A DNA stretch of 64,000 nucleotides from Pseudarthrobacter polychromogenes (lineage in GTDB: Bacteria; Actinomycetota; Actinomycetes; Actinomycetales; Micrococcaceae), in assembly GCF_014644495.1 (NCBI RefSeq), contig NZ_BMKU01000005.1, forward strand, positions 153,011 to 217,010. Reading direction: 5' to 3'. The position numbers and the translations under genes were made by a program. The number at the start of each line of letters is the position of its first letter. Position 1 is the first letter of the stretch. Of this stretch, positions 54,475 through 63,834 are shown one piece after another. The notes beneath the pieces were generated by a model. It was not told where the DNA came from. It was given only the letters and a program-made list of their open reading frames with translations, and ran no database searches.

Positions 54475-55791
54475 GTGCTACTGCCTTTCGTTGTTACCGC
54501 TTCCGCCGTGATCAGTCTGGTGCTGATCCTAGGGCGCTCCTACCACGTACTAATCCTGCTGGTCATTGCGGCCGGCTGGTCGCAGGCGCCGCTCATCACC
54601 CTCACCAGGTCTGATGCCTTCCAATACCTGGATGATGTGCCTGCGGCGGTTCTTGTTGCCGCCGCCGTTATCAGGTCCTTCAGCTCCCAGGACAAGCGCC
54701 TGCACAAGGCGCTTGGGCTGATGCTGCTGCTGGTCATCCTGGTGGGTATCGGATTTGTCCGATCACCGGATGCGGACATCGGCATTGCCCAGGCACGGCA
54801 GGTACTCATGCCGCTTGGCCTGGTGTTCGCCGGCTTCGTCTACCGGGACGACATCAAGTGGCGGAAGATCAGCGCCTACCTTCTGCTGTTGGCCGGGCTG
54901 ACCGTGGCATGGGCCCTGGCCGAGGAAGTCATGCAGGCGCCCCTCCTTGACCCGGCCTGGTACCACGTCAACGTTGTGGGCGGGAACCCCCGCAGCATGC
55001 GCATGGGATTGCCGCCCGCCTACTTCGCGGACGGAGTGTCCAACGGTGACCTCACCTTCCGCCCCGGCGGCCCGTTCATGAACCCTCCCGTCATGGGCTT
55101 CCTGCTCGGCCTCGGCGCCTTTGCTGCCGTCGCAAGGCTCAGGAGTTTAGCGCGGCTGGGAATGCTTGCTGCCATCGGCGCAACCCTGTTTTTTGCATAT
55201 GCCCGGGCAGGCATATTGATCTTCCTCGTAGTCACCGTGATCTACTTCATCTGGACCAAGGTGGGGAAGCATGCCGGCATTCTTGTAGGCCTCGGCCTTG
55301 GGGGGTACCTGTTCACCACCTTCATTGAGCAAGGCAACACCGCCAGCCATTCGGATGGCCTATTGTCCGGATTCATGCTTGGCCTGCAGTCGCCCGCAGG
55401 CCTGGGCTTCGGCACAACGGGATACCAGGCCGCTCTTGAAGGCGCGTCCACCGGTGTGGGCAGTGAGAGCCTGCTGGGGCTGTATTTCGCGTGGATCGGC
55501 TGGCCCATGATTGCTGCCGCCCTCCTGCTCCTGGTCCACCTCGGGAGACTCCTCCGCCGTGTTCCAAGGACCCAAAGCCTGCCTGTGTGGCTGGCCGTAG
55601 GCTTCCTGCTGACTGTCGCTTCTTCCGAGTCCGCCTCCTCTATGGCATCCACCCCCGTGCTCTGGTTGACCGTGGGATCGGTGGTGGCCATGACGGTACC
55701 TCTGAGGCCCACAGTGAGGCCCGCGCCTGCGGTCATGGGTACGCGCTTCCCGTCCCGGCCGTCGTTGCCGCGGTCGACGTCGCGTAAGTAA
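54475..55791 (+). CDS. O-antigen ligase/polymerase-like membrane protein (second copy)
   Basis: A 438-residue membrane protein with about 10-12 hydrophobic segments, the second polymerase/ligase candidate of the locus. The external loop PRSMRMGLPPAYFADGVSNG and RPGGPFMNPPVMGFLLGLGA, and LQSPAGLGFGTTGYQAALEG, fit the Wzy/O-antigen ligase superfamily. GTG at 54475 (VLLPFVV) is chosen, preceded by GAGAGG; an upstream TTG at 54412 would add 21 residues. It has little sequence resemblance to the ligase at 49575-51050, so two different steps are likely. Confidence 0.75.
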   Translation: MLLPFVVTASAVISLVLILGRSYHVLILLVIAAGWSQAPLITLTRSDAFQYLDDVPAAVLVAAAVIRSFSSQDKRLHKALGLMLLLVILVGIGFVRSPDADIGIAQARQVLMPLGLVFAGFVYRDDIKWRKISAYLLLLAGLTVAWALAEEVMQAPLLDPAWYHVNVVGGNPRSMRMGLPPAYFADGVSNGDLTFRPGGPFMNPPVMGFLLGLGAFAAVARLRSLARLGMLAAIGATLFFAYARAGILIFLVVTVIYFIWTKVGKHAGILVGLGLGGYLFTTFIEQGNTASHSDGLLSGFMLGLQSPAGLGFGTTGYQAALEGASTGVGSESLLGLYFAWIGWPMIAAALLLLVHLGRLLRRVPRTQSLPVWLAVGFLLTVASSESASSMASTPVLWLTVGSVVAMTVPLRPTVRPAPAVMGTRFPSRPSLPRSTSRK

Positions 55792-55893
55792 GCCGCCGAG
55801 GCTGGGTTGCGGCACGGTGCTGCACGCCGTCAGGATGATTTCCCGCCATCACGGTGTGGGGGCAGGGCAGGCCTGGCTGGGGAGGTGCCTCCG

Positions 55894-56235
55894 TCAGCTC
55901 TCGGGATCGTACTGGAACTGCCGGACCTCTTGGGGGCAGCGGCAGGCGATGGCTAGTTTGGCAGCCCATTCAAGTGCCGCTTCCCTGGAGGGCAGCTCGA
56001 GAACCGTGTAGCCGCCGTCGGGCACTGTATGGCCCGGGTACGTGCCCTCGGTTACGGTGCCGTCACCGGACACGCGCACGGGGGCCACGTTCTCGTCGAT
56101 TCCGCCGCCGAAGACATACACGCCCGCCGCCTTGGCCTCGCCGATGACGGCGTGCGCGGCTTCGACCACCGCCTCGAAGTCCTCGGCGCGGACCACCATG
56201 GCGTCACTGGGGAACGAGATCAGGAACTTGGTCAT
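55894..56235 (-). CDS. YCII-related domain protein
   Basis: A 113-residue single-domain protein of the YCII/DGPF family: begins MTKFLISFPSDAMVVRAEDF, with GVYVFGGGIDENVAPVRV and DGGYTVLELPSREAALEWA. These small ferredoxin-like proteins have mostly unknown roles, sometimes catalytic. The ATG has AGGAGA 8 bases upstream. It is unrelated to polysaccharide synthesis and appears inserted in the locus, lying 17 bases after the glycosyltransferase in the same direction. Function not inferred. Confidence 0.85.
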   Translation of the reverse strand: MTKFLISFPSDAMVVRAEDFEAVVEAAHAVIGEAKAAGVYVFGGGIDENVAPVRVSGDGTVTEGTYPGHTVPDGGYTVLELPSREAALEWAAKLAIACRCPQEVRQFQYDPES

Positions 56236-56252
56236 GGAGTGTTCTCCTGGAG

Positions 56253-57350
56253 CTAGCCGGGAAGTCGGGCGGAACCTTCGGCCAGCATGCGGTGGCCGAA
56301 GGCGCGCCAGCTCTCGGACGCCTCCTCATGAAAGAGTTTGGCAGCGAGGACCGTCTCGGTTCTTCCCTGGCCCATTGCATACTCGATGGCAGCTGCCCAC
56401 GCCTCGACCTCCTGGCCGGGCAGCACGTGGTCCGCGGCGACCAGGAGCCGTGATTGCGGTCCGTACAGTTTCTCCAGGCTCGTCCCGATGCGCCCGACGA
56501 TCGGAACGCCGTGCTCAAGCGCGCGCATGGCGATGCCGCTTTGGTAGAAGCGCTTATAGGGGATGACTATGGTGTCGCTGGAGACGATCAGTTCCTCCAG
56601 TTCGTCCTCCGGAACAAAACGGGCATCGACATGCCAACCCTCGACGGGAGGCCAGCCACGGCCCACTATGTCGAGGTCACATTTCGGGCCAAGCCTGCCG
56701 GCCAATGATTCCAGGAGGTCGATGTCCCTGTCGGCTTTGTACTGTCCCAGCACGCGAACCCGCGGCCTCTTCCCGGACTGCCCGCCAAAGGCGGCGTCCT
56801 TGGCGGCACCGGCGGGGGGAAGCATCGGATGCGGCACCTGCGCCAGGCCCCCGGTGAGTCCGACGGCGTCCATGGCCTGGGCAGCTTCATCGCTGTGTAC
56901 CAGTGTTCCGGGCCGAGTCCTCATGCGTCTTACGAGGCCCGCCACCAGGGGGCTGCTGCCTACGGACCGGACGAGGGGTTGCGGATCGTGGTAAATGATG
57001 ACCCCTGAGTCACCGCAAAGGAATTTCACCATCAGGAGGTCCAGGAAACCCAATACCGGCCACGTGACGAGGACCTTTTCAGGTGAATTCCTCTTTCGCG
57101 TCCGTTGTCCCGCTGAATAAAGCATGGCGGTATATTCGCCGAGCCACCGAAATCGGCTTTTGCCGGATTGGGAAGGCTCGGTGATGGTAAACAATTCTGT
57201 TTCTATTCCTGCATCGGCTAATTGATGCAAAAGCGCCTCGGTGTAATGGCTTAACGCCACTCCAAGGGGATTCAAAACCAATATGCGGGGGTTTCCGCTG
57301 CATATTTGTCCGGGTGATGTGAGTGCGCTCGTGCGCAATCCAAAGGTCAT
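56253..57350 (-). CDS. Glycosyltransferase, GT-B fold
   Basis: A 365-residue putative glycosyltransferase. The N-terminal domain has RILVLNPLGVALSHYTEALL, the donor domain VRVLGQYKADRDIDLLESLA and IPYKRFYQSGIAMRALEHGV, with GVPIVGRIGTS near the C-terminus. The ATG at 57350 overlaps the upstream gene's TGA, a strong start indication although the frame is open to 57428. The 5' third is clearly less GC-rich than the rest. Donor and acceptor unknown; it probably extends the same repeat unit as the coupled neighbour. Confidence 0.8.
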   Translation of the reverse strand: MTFGLRTSALTSPGQICSGNPRILVLNPLGVALSHYTEALLHQLADAGIETELFTITEPSQSGKSRFRWLGEYTAMLYSAGQRTRKRNSPEKVLVTWPVLGFLDLLMVKFLCGDSGVIIYHDPQPLVRSVGSSPLVAGLVRRMRTRPGTLVHSDEAAQAMDAVGLTGGLAQVPHPMLPPAGAAKDAAFGGQSGKRPRVRVLGQYKADRDIDLLESLAGRLGPKCDLDIVGRGWPPVEGWHVDARFVPEDELEELIVSSDTIVIPYKRFYQSGIAMRALEHGVPIVGRIGTSLEKLYGPQSRLLVAADHVLPGQEVEAWAAAIEYAMGQGRTETVLAAKLFHEEASESWRAFGHRMLAEGSARLPG

Positions 57351-58480
57351 TGACGCACCTCGCTGCCTATCTTGGCCGCCTTTTCCCCCAGGACCGCTTC
57401 CTGAAGGGTCAGTTCGTATCTCCGGCACACATCTTCCCAGTCGTAATGGGTGGCTGCGCGGGCCTGGTTCGCTGCCCGGGCCTTCGCCCGCAGGTCGTGG
57501 TCAGTCAGCATGCGCCGCAATGCACTCTCGATGGCAAGCGGATCCGGTGCCACCAGGTGTTCATCTGCCCGCAGGACCTCGGCATTGTATGGCGTCTGCC
57601 GGGCAACGACGGGTGCTCCGCAGGCCATCGCCTGGACCAGGGCTGGATTGGTTCCGCCTACGCTGTGGCCGTGGAAATACGCGCCGGCATGATGCCATAG
57701 TGAGAGGAGCTTCTTGTCATCACTGACGTGGCCCAGCCACTGGACGTTGGGATGTTCACCCAGCCGCTGGGCGGCCTCATCCAGCGGCCCGCCATATCCG
57801 CTGGATCCGACGATCACCACAGGATGTTGCTCCGCCAGGCGTTCAGCTGCCTGGAAAAACTCAGACACCGTGTTCTCGGGAACAAACCGGGCCACCATGA
57901 GCACATAGGACTCCGGTTCGAGGCCGGGAACCACCTCGCTGGGGCTGGCAAGGTTGGCGCCGTACGGAATGAAGACGCTTTTGCGCCCAAAGTCCCGCTT
58001 CCAGCGCCGCTGGATCTCAAGGGAGTCGCTGATCAGGATGGTGCCGTAGCGCGCCGTGAGCCGCGCGCCCAGCCGGAAGACGAACTTGGCGAAACGGTTC
58101 CACTTGGCGCGTTCCCATTCGATTCCGTCCACGTTCACCACGGTTGGTATTCCGCGAAGCTTCAGCAGCGGCAGGAAGAAGCCGTTGGCAACGTTCATGA
58201 CGAGCGCCACCTGGGGCTTGTGCCACAGGGCGTGAAGGACCGAAGACAGCCCGAAGGAGAGGGTGCTCAGTGACTTGCTCTCAAGCCCCACTGTCCTGGT
58301 AGTTCGGATGCGTGGGTCGCGTGCCTCGTCGTCGTCCTTGGTTTGGCCTGCCCGGCAATAGACGTTAACGTCCCAGCCGGCATCGGCGAGGAATGGTGCC
58401 AGGCGCCGGACTGCAGTCTCAAAGCCGCCGTAGTAACTTGGGTAGCCGCGTGTCCCGATGACGACGACAGACTTGGACAT
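57347..58480 (-). CDS. Glycosyltransferase family 4 protein (DUF1972-type)
   Basis: A 377-residue GT4 glycosyltransferase. The N-terminus SVVVIGTRGYPSYYGGFETA is characteristic of the DUF1972 subgroup, which includes rhamnosyltransferases of exopolysaccharide synthesis. The donor domain has LMVARFVPENTVSEFFQAAE, VIVGSSGYGGPLDE and YFHGHSVGGTNPALVQAMAC with the EX7E-like region. ATG has AGGAGAA upstream. Its stop overlaps the next gene's ATG, so both are co-expressed. Sugar specificity is not predictable. Confidence 0.9.
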   Translation of the reverse strand: MSKSVVVIGTRGYPSYYGGFETAVRRLAPFLADAGWDVNVYCRAGQTKDDDEARDPRIRTTRTVGLESKSLSTLSFGLSSVLHALWHKPQVALVMNVANGFFLPLLKLRGIPTVVNVDGIEWERAKWNRFAKFVFRLGARLTARYGTILISDSLEIQRRWKRDFGRKSVFIPYGANLASPSEVVPGLEPESYVLMVARFVPENTVSEFFQAAERLAEQHPVVIVGSSGYGGPLDEAAQRLGEHPNVQWLGHVSDDKKLLSLWHHAGAYFHGHSVGGTNPALVQAMACGAPVVARQTPYNAEVLRADEHLVAPDPLAIESALRRMLTDHDLRAKARAANQARAATHYDWEDVCRRYELTLQEAVLGEKAAKIGSEVRQ

Positions 58481-58572
58481 GGGTTCTCCTAGATGAGTAT
58501 GTCGGCCGGTGCGCGCGTAACCGGGTTGGCTCGGATATGGCGCACGTGGTAGCTGCAGGCGTTGGATGGTAA

Positions 58573-60240
58573 CTAGAAGGAAGTGACGCTCCGCGAAGTC
58601 TGTTCCCTGCTGGAACCACGGAATGCAGGGGGGCTTTCGGGCTCAATCACCACAGGTGAGTCGTCCGCATCCCCGGATGGATCGCTGTCCGCAGAGTCCG
58701 GATCCGAGGAGTAGTACGAGTAGCCGTCAAACTCCTTGGCCGGCACGCAATTCAGCAGGGTTCCAAGAACGGCTCCATGCACCTTCCGGATGTTTCCAAG
58801 CGACTTTGTCAGCTGGTCCTTGGTTGTCCGGCCAGCCCTGACAACCACAATGGCGCCGTCCGCGATCCTGGCAAGGAGCACAGCATCAGTCACCGGGAGC
58901 AGCGGTGGAGCGTCAATGATCACGATGCCCTTTTCTGACAGGGATTCGATCAGCTGCTTCATGGCATGCGAGCCGAGGAGCTCGGTGGGATTGGGCGGGA
59001 TCCGGCCGGAGCCCAAAATCGACAGGTTGGGCAGATCGCTCCGCTGCTGGAGAACGTCATCTACCTCTGCCTTTCCGGTGAGGACGTCGGTGATGCCTAT
59101 TCCGGGAATTACGTCGAAGATCTTGGCCATGCTGGGGTGCCGCAGGTCGCCGTCAACAACTATGACCTGTTCCCCTCCGGCCGACATCGCGGAGGCCAGG
59201 TTGGCTGCAATAGTTGACTTGCCTTCCCCGCTCACCGAGCTCGTGACGACGATGATCCGGGGTGGGTTGTCCACGTCAAGGAACGTCAGGTTGGTGCGGA
59301 GTTCCCGGAGCGCCTCGGCGAAGGCAGGGCTCTGTGCCCGTGAACCAGGCGTAGGAGCTGCGGGGACGCCTCCCAGGACCTTGTTCTCGCCCGTCAGCCG
59401 GAGGTCGACCGGGAGGGCGCCGATGACCGGTACGGAGAAGAGATGTTCCACTTCAGCTGCGTTGTGCAGGCGGCGGTCCAGCCGGTCTCGAAGGAGCGCG
59501 GAAGCATAGGCCAGGAGGAGGCCCAGTGCTGCCCCGTAGAGAGCTGTCAGTGCCACGCCGGGAGAGACGGGTTTTGTTGGCAAAGCCGCTGGATCCAGCG
59601 GTACCAGGGAGAGGGGCGGCGTAACGGCTTCGAGGGCCTCGCCTGAAGCGGCAGTGGCGGCCCTCTCCCTTTCCTGGACCTGCTTGCTCAGCTCGACGAT
59701 CCAGGCGTCCGCAACCCGCTGGGCAATGGTGGGATCCGGCGACTCTGCCGTGATCCGGATTTCAGCAGTGTCGCGGGGTACGGACACAGAGATGGCACCC
59801 AGCAGGGCATCACTGGACATGCTTAGCGCGGTGGACAGGCGCACGTTGTCCGCCACGAGCCGGGATTCAGCCAATGACTTGTAGTTCTTTGCCCTTGCTT
59901 TGGCCAAGGTATCGCCGGCCAGCAGGCTGCTGACGTTGTCCGTCCCCACCGCAATAACAACTGCGCTGGCTTCAGCGGCATATATGCGGGGGCGGAACGT
60001 GCTCCACGCTGTGGCCAGCAGGGTGACGATCAGGGTCACAACCGCAATGTGCTTCCAGTACGTCCTCGCGACCCGGGCGTAGTCCCTCAGTCCCATCCCC
60101 GCGGCTGGTACGTCGCCGCCGCTAATATCCTGATTACTCAAGGATCCGATCCCTCCTGCAGGTTGACGTGCTGAATGGGCAGGTGCGACGGAAGGGCCTG
60201 GTGCGGCCGGGTCGATTCGAAAGACCTTTTCTTCTGCCAT
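58573..60240 (-). CDS. Polysaccharide chain-length regulator / bacterial tyrosine autokinase (Wzz-Wzc fusion)
   Basis: A 555-residue membrane BY-kinase controlling polymer length and export. Two membrane segments (WKHIAVVTLIVTLLATAWST and VALTALYGAALGLLLAYASA) bracket the external Wzz domain. The cytoplasmic kinase has Walker A SSVSGEGKSTIAANLA near residue 335, A' VIVVDGDLRHPSM, and Walker B GIVIIDAPPLLP. The C-terminus carries a Tyr cluster (FDGYSYYSSDPDS) for autophosphorylation. ATG at 60240 with AAAAGGGG 5 bases upstream is preferred over the open frame to 60297. It reads with the glycosyltransferase genes downstream of it. Confidence 0.92.
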   Translation of the reverse strand: MAEEKVFRIDPAAPGPSVAPAHSARQPAGGIGSLSNQDISGGDVPAAGMGLRDYARVARTYWKHIAVVTLIVTLLATAWSTFRPRIYAAEASAVVIAVGTDNVSSLLAGDTLAKARAKNYKSLAESRLVADNVRLSTALSMSSDALLGAISVSVPRDTAEIRITAESPDPTIAQRVADAWIVELSKQVQERERAATAASGEALEAVTPPLSLVPLDPAALPTKPVSPGVALTALYGAALGLLLAYASALLRDRLDRRLHNAAEVEHLFSVPVIGALPVDLRLTGENKVLGGVPAAPTPGSRAQSPAFAEALRELRTNLTFLDVDNPPRIIVVTSSVSGEGKSTIAANLASAMSAGGEQVIVVDGDLRHPSMAKIFDVIPGIGITDVLTGKAEVDDVLQQRSDLPNLSILGSGRIPPNPTELLGSHAMKQLIESLSEKGIVIIDAPPLLPVTDAVLLARIADGAIVVVRAGRTTKDQLTKSLGNIRKVHGAVLGTLLNCVPAKEFDGYSYYSSDPDSADSDPSGDADDSPVVIEPESPPAFRGSSREQTSRSVTSF

Positions 60241-60408
60241 GATTGCCCCTTTTCCGGCGGGTTTCCTGTGTCTCTGTGCCGCTTTGGCGTGTTGCAAAGC
60301 TAGTACGGGGCCGGATGCCGCGGTCCGATAAACCAGGGGGCTTGTGGCTGCCCGGGGGTAAGAATGTGGAAATTGCGGTTACCTGCAGCCCGAGGTCCCC
60401 ACCCAGGC

Positions 60409-63400
60409 CTAGCGCAGGGTGAGGACGAGTTTGGGTGCGGTGGTGCTGCCGGCTTCCTTGGAGTTGAGGTCCAGGCCGTCGGTGCTGGTGGCGTCCAGGC
60501 CGAGGGAGAGTTGTTGGCCGGGCTCGCCGGCCAGGGCGCTGGCAGTGAGCGGGACGCTGTAGTTGCTGTTGGCTGCTGTGGGTCCGAGGGTGCCGATGCT
60601 GGTGCCGAGCGCGGGGCGGTTGTTGTAGGTGATTCCGCTTTCGGTCCAGCTGTCATCGGTGACGAGTTTGATGTTTTGTTTGCCTATTGATCCGCTGCCG
60701 GCGCTGCGCAGTTGCAGTGTTGCGCTTTCCACGGTCCGGCCGGCGTAGGCTGAGAGGTCGAATTTCAGGTAGGTGGTTTCCACGGGACTGTTGTCCACGC
60801 TCATTGTGGTGGAGGTGCCGTAGTTTGTGTTTGCTGCTCCGCCTGCCACCCAGCTGTCAGCGGTGGCGGTGAGGGTGACGGTCTCGGACGTCCCGCCGCC
60901 GCCGCTCGCTGGGGCTGTGGTGAAGGTCCAGGTCTTGTCCGAGGCCAGCGCGTTGCCGGCAGCGTCCTTTACCCCGGTGGAGCCGCTCTTGACGGTTGCG
61001 GTGTAGGTGGTGCCGGCTGCCAGGTCGGTGCCTGGGTTGAGCGTCGCGGTGTTGCCGGTGCCGCTGTACGTCACTGCGGCTGAAACCGCCGTCGTCCCTG
61101 TCTTGAGAGTGAACGTGGCCGCATTAATGGTCGAGGTGTTCATCGCCTCGGAGAACGTGGCAGTCACGTTTGCCGTCGCTGCCACGCCGGTAGCACCATC
61201 AACCGGGGACGTTCCCGAAACCGTCGGAGCCGCCGTATCACCGCCACCACCACTGCCGCTCCCGGACATCGTGAGGACGAGTTTGGGTGCGGTGCTGCCG
61301 GCTTCCTTGGAGTTGAGGTCCAGGCCGTCGGTGCTGGTGGCGTCCAGGCCGAGGGAGAGTTGTTGGCCGAGCTCGCCGGCCAGGGCGCTGGCAGTGAGCG
61401 GAACGCTGTAGTTGCTGTTGGCTGCTGTGGGTCCGAGGGTGCCGATGCTGGTGCCGAGCGCGGGGCGGTTGTTGTAGGTGATTCCGCTTTCGGTCCAGCT
61501 ATCATCCGTGACGAGTTTGATGTTTTGTTTGCCCGTTGACCCGCTGCCGGCGCTGCGCAACTGCAGTGTTGCGCTCTCCGCGGTCCTACCCGCATACGCT
61601 GAGAGGTCGAATTTCAGGTAGGTGGTTTCCACGGGACTGTTGTCCACGCTCATTGTGGTGGAGGTGCCGTAGTTTGTGTTTGCTGCTCCGCCTGCCACCC
61701 AGCTGTCCGCGGTGGCGGTGAGGGTGACGGTCTCGGACGTCCCGCCGCCGCCGCTCGCTGCCGCCGTGGTGAAGGTCCAGGTCTTGTCCGAGGCCAGCGC
61801 GTTGCCGGCAGCGTCCTTTACGCCGGTGGAGCCGCCCTTGACGGTTGCGGTGTAGGTGGTGCCGGCTGCCAGGTCGGTGCCTGGGTTGAGCGTCGCGGTG
61901 TTGCCTGTGCCGCTGTATGTCACTGCGGCCGAAACCGCCGTCGTCCCTGTCTTGAGGGTGAACGTGTCCGAGGTGATGGTCGAGGTGTTCATCGCCTCGG
62001 AGAACGTGGCGGTCACGTTTGTCGACACTGCCGTGCCGGTGGCCCCATCAGCCGGGGACGTTCCCGTAACCGTGGGAGCCGCCGTATCACCCGGAGGGGG
62101 AGCCGTTCCAAGCGACCGGTCCGAGTACCAGTAGCGCGAGGTGGCCGTGTTGGTGGCCATAACCACAACACCCGTGGTGGCGTTCACCCCCTGCTTAGTG
62201 GTGGTGACATTGTTCATGTTTGCTGACGCGCCGTCCTGGATAACCGGTGTTCCCCGTCCGGTGCCGAAGACAGGACTGTCCATGGAGGCGGTCTTCTCGT
62301 AGATGCTGCCGGACATTCCCGAATATGCGCAGCCGGATACTGATGTTGACGGGGCTGTATAGAACGCCCTCACCTGGTTAGTGGCCGTATCCAACAGGAT
62401 TTGAGGTCGGGAAACACAGTCAGCAATGGTTGCGATAGTTGATTTTGTGAACGCACCTGTTCCGGGTTTGAAGACCAGTAGCTGCAGCTGGGGCAAGGTC
62501 TTATCCGATGAGGTGCCGTCAAGGCTGGTCTTTGTCGCTGCGTAGACCCGTCCTGCCGAATCAGCCAAGAGGGCTTTAAGGTTCAGGTGATCGTCGGCCT
62601 GGCCTTTGCCCTGGACGGCGGGCTGCACCTTCCACGACGATGCTGCTGTTGGGGACGTCCCGTCGGTGCGGGTGGCCCAATAAACGGCTCCCGCAGGCTG
62701 GTCGCTCCACATTACGCCGATCTTGTTGTTGCCAAAGGCAACAACTGCCGAGATGTCATCGGGGGCGGGGTTTGGATCCGTAACAGGTAGCACGAACGGA
62801 GACCCCCAACTGGTCCCGCCCGGTGCGGACGAGTTCACGTAAACGCTGCTGGTGTAGCCGGAGCTTGAGCTTCCTGCCACCTGCGTCCACGTCGCCCAGA
62901 TGGCGCCGGTGGTGTCCTTGTCGATTGTCAAGGACTCGCTGCTGTTGTTGTTGATGTTTGTGGGAAAGCCGGAGTCGAGCGTGTACTTGCCGGCACTGTA
63001 GCTGTACCTGTAGAGCTTGGCGGGCTGCCCTGGGACTGAAGCTTTTGCGCCGGAGTCCCCGGACACCGTCACCACATGGGAGGCGATGTAGAGTTTGTTC
63101 CCATCCCACAACGTGTCCGCTGACGCAGTGCCGCGGCTGTCATTCGTAACACCCGTGCTCACCCAGGTCCTCGTGGCCCTGTCCAGCCTGTAGATCTGCC
63201 AGCCGGTTCCGGTGGTCCACATCTGCGCCCACCACGATCCGTCATTCCACCACAGTTTGCTCTGCGGTTTATCAGCGGTCGGGGGGTTGTCCACGCCGGA
63301 GTAACTGATGCTCTGGTAGCCGTAATTCTCTGCCGCATGGGCTGGGCCGCCAGACGTAAGAAGGCCTAGGACAAGCGCAACGGCCAAGGCCAGGGCTTGC

Positions 63401-63432
63401 GGAACGGGATGGCGAACTTTTGCTGTGTGCAT
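60409..63432 (-). CDS. Secreted multidomain protein with tandem Ig-like and DNRLRE modules
   Basis: A 1007-residue exported protein. A signal peptide (HTAKVRHPVPQALALAVALV, cleavage after PAHA) precedes an N-terminal region of about 400 residues that looks like a beta-propeller (WWNDGSWWAQMWTTGTGWQI onward). Then come two nearly identical modules (about residues 447-721 and 730-1007), each an Ig-like domain (APTVSGTSPVDGATGVA) followed by a DNRLRE carbohydrate-binding-like domain (ATADSWVAGGAANTNYGTST). There is no LPXTG motif, so it is probably released or held noncovalently. An upstream open frame to 63543 is replaced by ATG at 63432. It follows the polysaccharide genes, and I infer a matrix-binding role. 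Confidence 0.8.
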   Translation of the reverse strand: MHTAKVRHPVPQALALAVALVLGLLTSGGPAHAAENYGYQSISYSGVDNPPTADKPQSKLWWNDGSWWAQMWTTGTGWQIYRLDRATRTWVSTGVTNDSRGTASADTLWDGNKLYIASHVVTVSGDSGAKASVPGQPAKLYRYSYSAGKYTLDSGFPTNINNNSSESLTIDKDTTGAIWATWTQVAGSSSSGYTSSVYVNSSAPGGTSWGSPFVLPVTDPNPAPDDISAVVAFGNNKIGVMWSDQPAGAVYWATRTDGTSPTAASSWKVQPAVQGKGQADDHLNLKALLADSAGRVYAATKTSLDGTSSDKTLPQLQLLVFKPGTGAFTKSTIATIADCVSRPQILLDTATNQVRAFYTAPSTSVSGCAYSGMSGSIYEKTASMDSPVFGTGRGTPVIQDGASANMNNVTTTKQGVNATTGVVVMATNTATSRYWYSDRSLGTAPPPGDTAAPTVTGTSPADGATGTAVSTNVTATFSEAMNTSTITSDTFTLKTGTTAVSAAVTYSGTGNTATLNPGTDLAAGTTYTATVKGGSTGVKDAAGNALASDKTWTFTTAAASGGGGTSETVTLTATADSWVAGGAANTNYGTSTTMSVDNSPVETTYLKFDLSAYAGRTAESATLQLRSAGSGSTGKQNIKLVTDDSWTESGITYNNRPALGTSIGTLGPTAANSNYSVPLTASALAGELGQQLSLGLDATSTDGLDLNSKEAGSTAPKLVLTMSGSGSGGGGDTAAPTVSGTSPVDGATGVAATANVTATFSEAMNTSTINAATFTLKTGTTAVSAAVTYSGTGNTATLNPGTDLAAGTTYTATVKSGSTGVKDAAGNALASDKTWTFTTAPASGGGGTSETVTLTATADSWVAGGAANTNYGTSTTMSVDNSPVETTYLKFDLSAYAGRTVESATLQLRSAGSGSIGKQNIKLVTDDSWTESGITYNNRPALGTSIGTLGPTAANSNYSVPLTASALAGEPGQQLSLGLDATSTDGLDLNSKEAGSTTAPKLVLTLR
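60418..61241. repeat. Tandem duplication, copy A
   Basis: This 820-base segment in the secreted protein gene repeats at 61270-62090 with a constant offset of 849 bases (852 before a 3-base indel at its left end). Differences are few single bases and one codon, so the duplication is recent or kept uniform by gene conversion. Confidence 0.85.
61270..62090. repeat. Tandem duplication, copy B
   Basis: Counterpart of the segment at 60418-61241, encoding the N-terminal one of the two Ig-DNRLRE modules, joined by a Gly/Ser linker (SGSGSGGGGD). Confidence 0.85.
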
Positions 63433-63834
63433 ATTCAGGTCCTTGGTGGCGCAGGTAGTCCTTAACGGCGTACCGCTGCTCTGGCGTCCCTCGCTTGAGT
63501 GCGGGTGGAAGCCAATGTAGACCTCCGAAATTGCCGGGGGCAATGGGGGAAACCGGGAGTAAAACCACTAGGGGATACGGGGCTGCGGACTATTTCCTCC
63601 GTGTTTCCTTGTTGCCTGTCAGGCTCCACTTGTTTCGTGGGTGTACCTGCAGTTGGGCCAGGGCCAAAATTCGGCAGCCCAAGGCTGTGCCGATGCACAG
63701 CGCATCCGCTTATCGGCGCAATTTACAGTGAGAGAAATGTGTGACCGGCCCCACTGGAGGGAGCGGTCCTCAATCTTTCCGGCAAGCCCTGCCTGCCGAT
63801 CCCATCTGCATAACCACCGAAGGACGGCACTCCC
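63433..63834. other. Divergent intergenic region, nothing recognised
   Basis: About 400 bases between the secreted-protein gene and the permease gene. It should hold divergent promoters, but no clear promoter, repeat or RNA element was identified. Confidence 0.4.
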
